A DNA stretch of 5,846 nucleotides, taken from positions 1 to 5,846 of the forward strand of contig CAIPFW010000076.1 of assembly GCA_903864455.1 (NCBI GenBank), given 5' to 3'. Source of the DNA: an uncultured Anaplasmataceae bacterium. GTDB lineage: Bacteria; Pseudomonadota; Alphaproteobacteria; Rickettsiales; CAIPFW01. Positions 5,455-5,846 of the stretch are shown here, one piece after another. Both the position numbers and the translations under genes were made by a program. The stretch's first letter is position 1; every line of letters starts with the position of its first letter. Under the pieces are notes generated by a model. That model saw nothing but the letters and a program-made list of their open reading frames with translations. It was not told the origin of the DNA and did no database searches.

Positions 5455-5846
5455 TCAATTAAATTGATTTCTAGTAATGATAATTGTTGGGTTGATTGGC
5501 AATATTACGTATTTGCACGGTGGATCTTTAATAATTTTCCTCATTTTATTGCTTTTATTAATTTGATTAATTCCGCGAACTATTTCGTTATTTGAAATCG
5601 ATTGGCATAAATAAGGTTTATTGGGAGGCTCACTGCATTTTCTTAAATTTCTTGATACCACTATCTCCTATGATAAAAGTACCTTGAGCAATATTTGACA
5701 AATGATATGTATCTTTAAATAATTTAAAATCATGCGTAGATCCACGATCTATTTTAACATTAGGGATCTTTTTTGTTTTAGCGGAGATGATAGACAAGAT
5801 GTCTTATAAACCCATTGCGTTTGTTTTATATTTAAAATTCAAAGAG
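5455..5846 (-). pseudogene. Decayed IS5-type DDE transposase, truncated by the window edge
   Basis: A minus-strand frame broken by stops encodes recognisable IS5-type transposase. From 5803 to 5630 it reads ISAKTKKI, KIDRGSTHDFKLFKDT and IIGDSGIKKFKK. This follows the family pattern in which a 'VDxKTKKI' strand and 'xGxxHDFKLFK' precede the second catalytic aspartate in 'ADxGYxGI'; here that aspartate is in GDSG. The same frame continues upstream to the window edge but is cut by a TAA at 5806-5804, and it ends at a TGA at 5632-5630. The reading then seems to shift into another minus frame (5661-5455), where SEPPNKPY and SISNNEIVRGINQIN could be the region that normally carries 'RISSxRIxVEHIN'; the expected catalytic glutamate would be an arginine. 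At least one frameshift and one internal stop make it non-functional. The N-terminal part and one end of the element lie outside the window, and no terminal inverted repeat was found. Confidence 0.7.

Noticed and set aside
5353..5595. Plus-strand frame of 80 codons next to the transposase relic
   Set aside because: It overlaps the relic on the opposite strand, has a skewed aromatic-rich composition and resembles nothing I know; most likely a chance frame.
1..5846. tRNA, rRNA, CRISPR array or known riboswitch
   Set aside because: No cloverleaf-like arms, regular spaced repeats or recognisable riboswitch core were seen on either strand by eye; a covariance search was not possible.

Overview
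The window is strongly AT-rich and encodes proteins that look alphaproteobacterial and most like the Rickettsiales or a similar host-associated lineage. The fumarase closely follows the rickettsial FumC pattern in its C-terminal half. HslV has the short N-terminal propeptide usual in alphaproteobacteria, the VirB2 pilin is of the rickettsial kind, and a gene-transfer-agent (GTA) type NlpC/P60 peptidase sits alone among housekeeping genes. Genus cannot be given. Possession of ribD and bioC points away from Rickettsia itself, which is generally regarded as lacking riboflavin synthesis, and towards a relative that keeps or has acquired vitamin pathways.

Layout. Positions 1-583 (minus strand) hold a type IV secretion fragment: a virB2-like pilin gene followed by the 5' end of a virB4-like ATPase gene that leaves the window at position 1. 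A 14-bp interrupted hairpin lies between them and no virB3 is present. Positions 584-800 are a divergent AT-rich spacer with a possible virB2 promoter. Positions 801-2995 (plus strand) hold the GTA-like peptidase, ribD and hslV in one direction; ribD and hslV are 8 bases apart and probably cotranscribed. hslU does not follow. Convergent to these, positions 3009-5207 (minus strand) hold fumC then bioC, with the fumC stop codon directly touching the bioC start codon.

Positions 5208-5846 have no intact gene. They contain, upstream of fumC, a group of inverted repeats ending in a T-rich tract that could be an attenuator or terminator, and then a decayed IS5-type transposase whose recognisable core is at 5630-5803 and which runs out of the window.

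How the parts fit. The central genes are metabolic and protein quality control functions: riboflavin (RibD), biotin precursor synthesis (BioC), TCA cycle (FumC) and ATP-dependent proteolysis (HslV). The flanks are accessory: a conjugation-like secretion system on the left and a dead insertion sequence on the right. I see no convincing wholly new system. The points most worth a second look are the virB2/virB4 hairpin without virB3, the extra roughly 19 residues near the N-terminus of FumC, the structured region upstream of fumC, and the stand-alone GTA peptidase.
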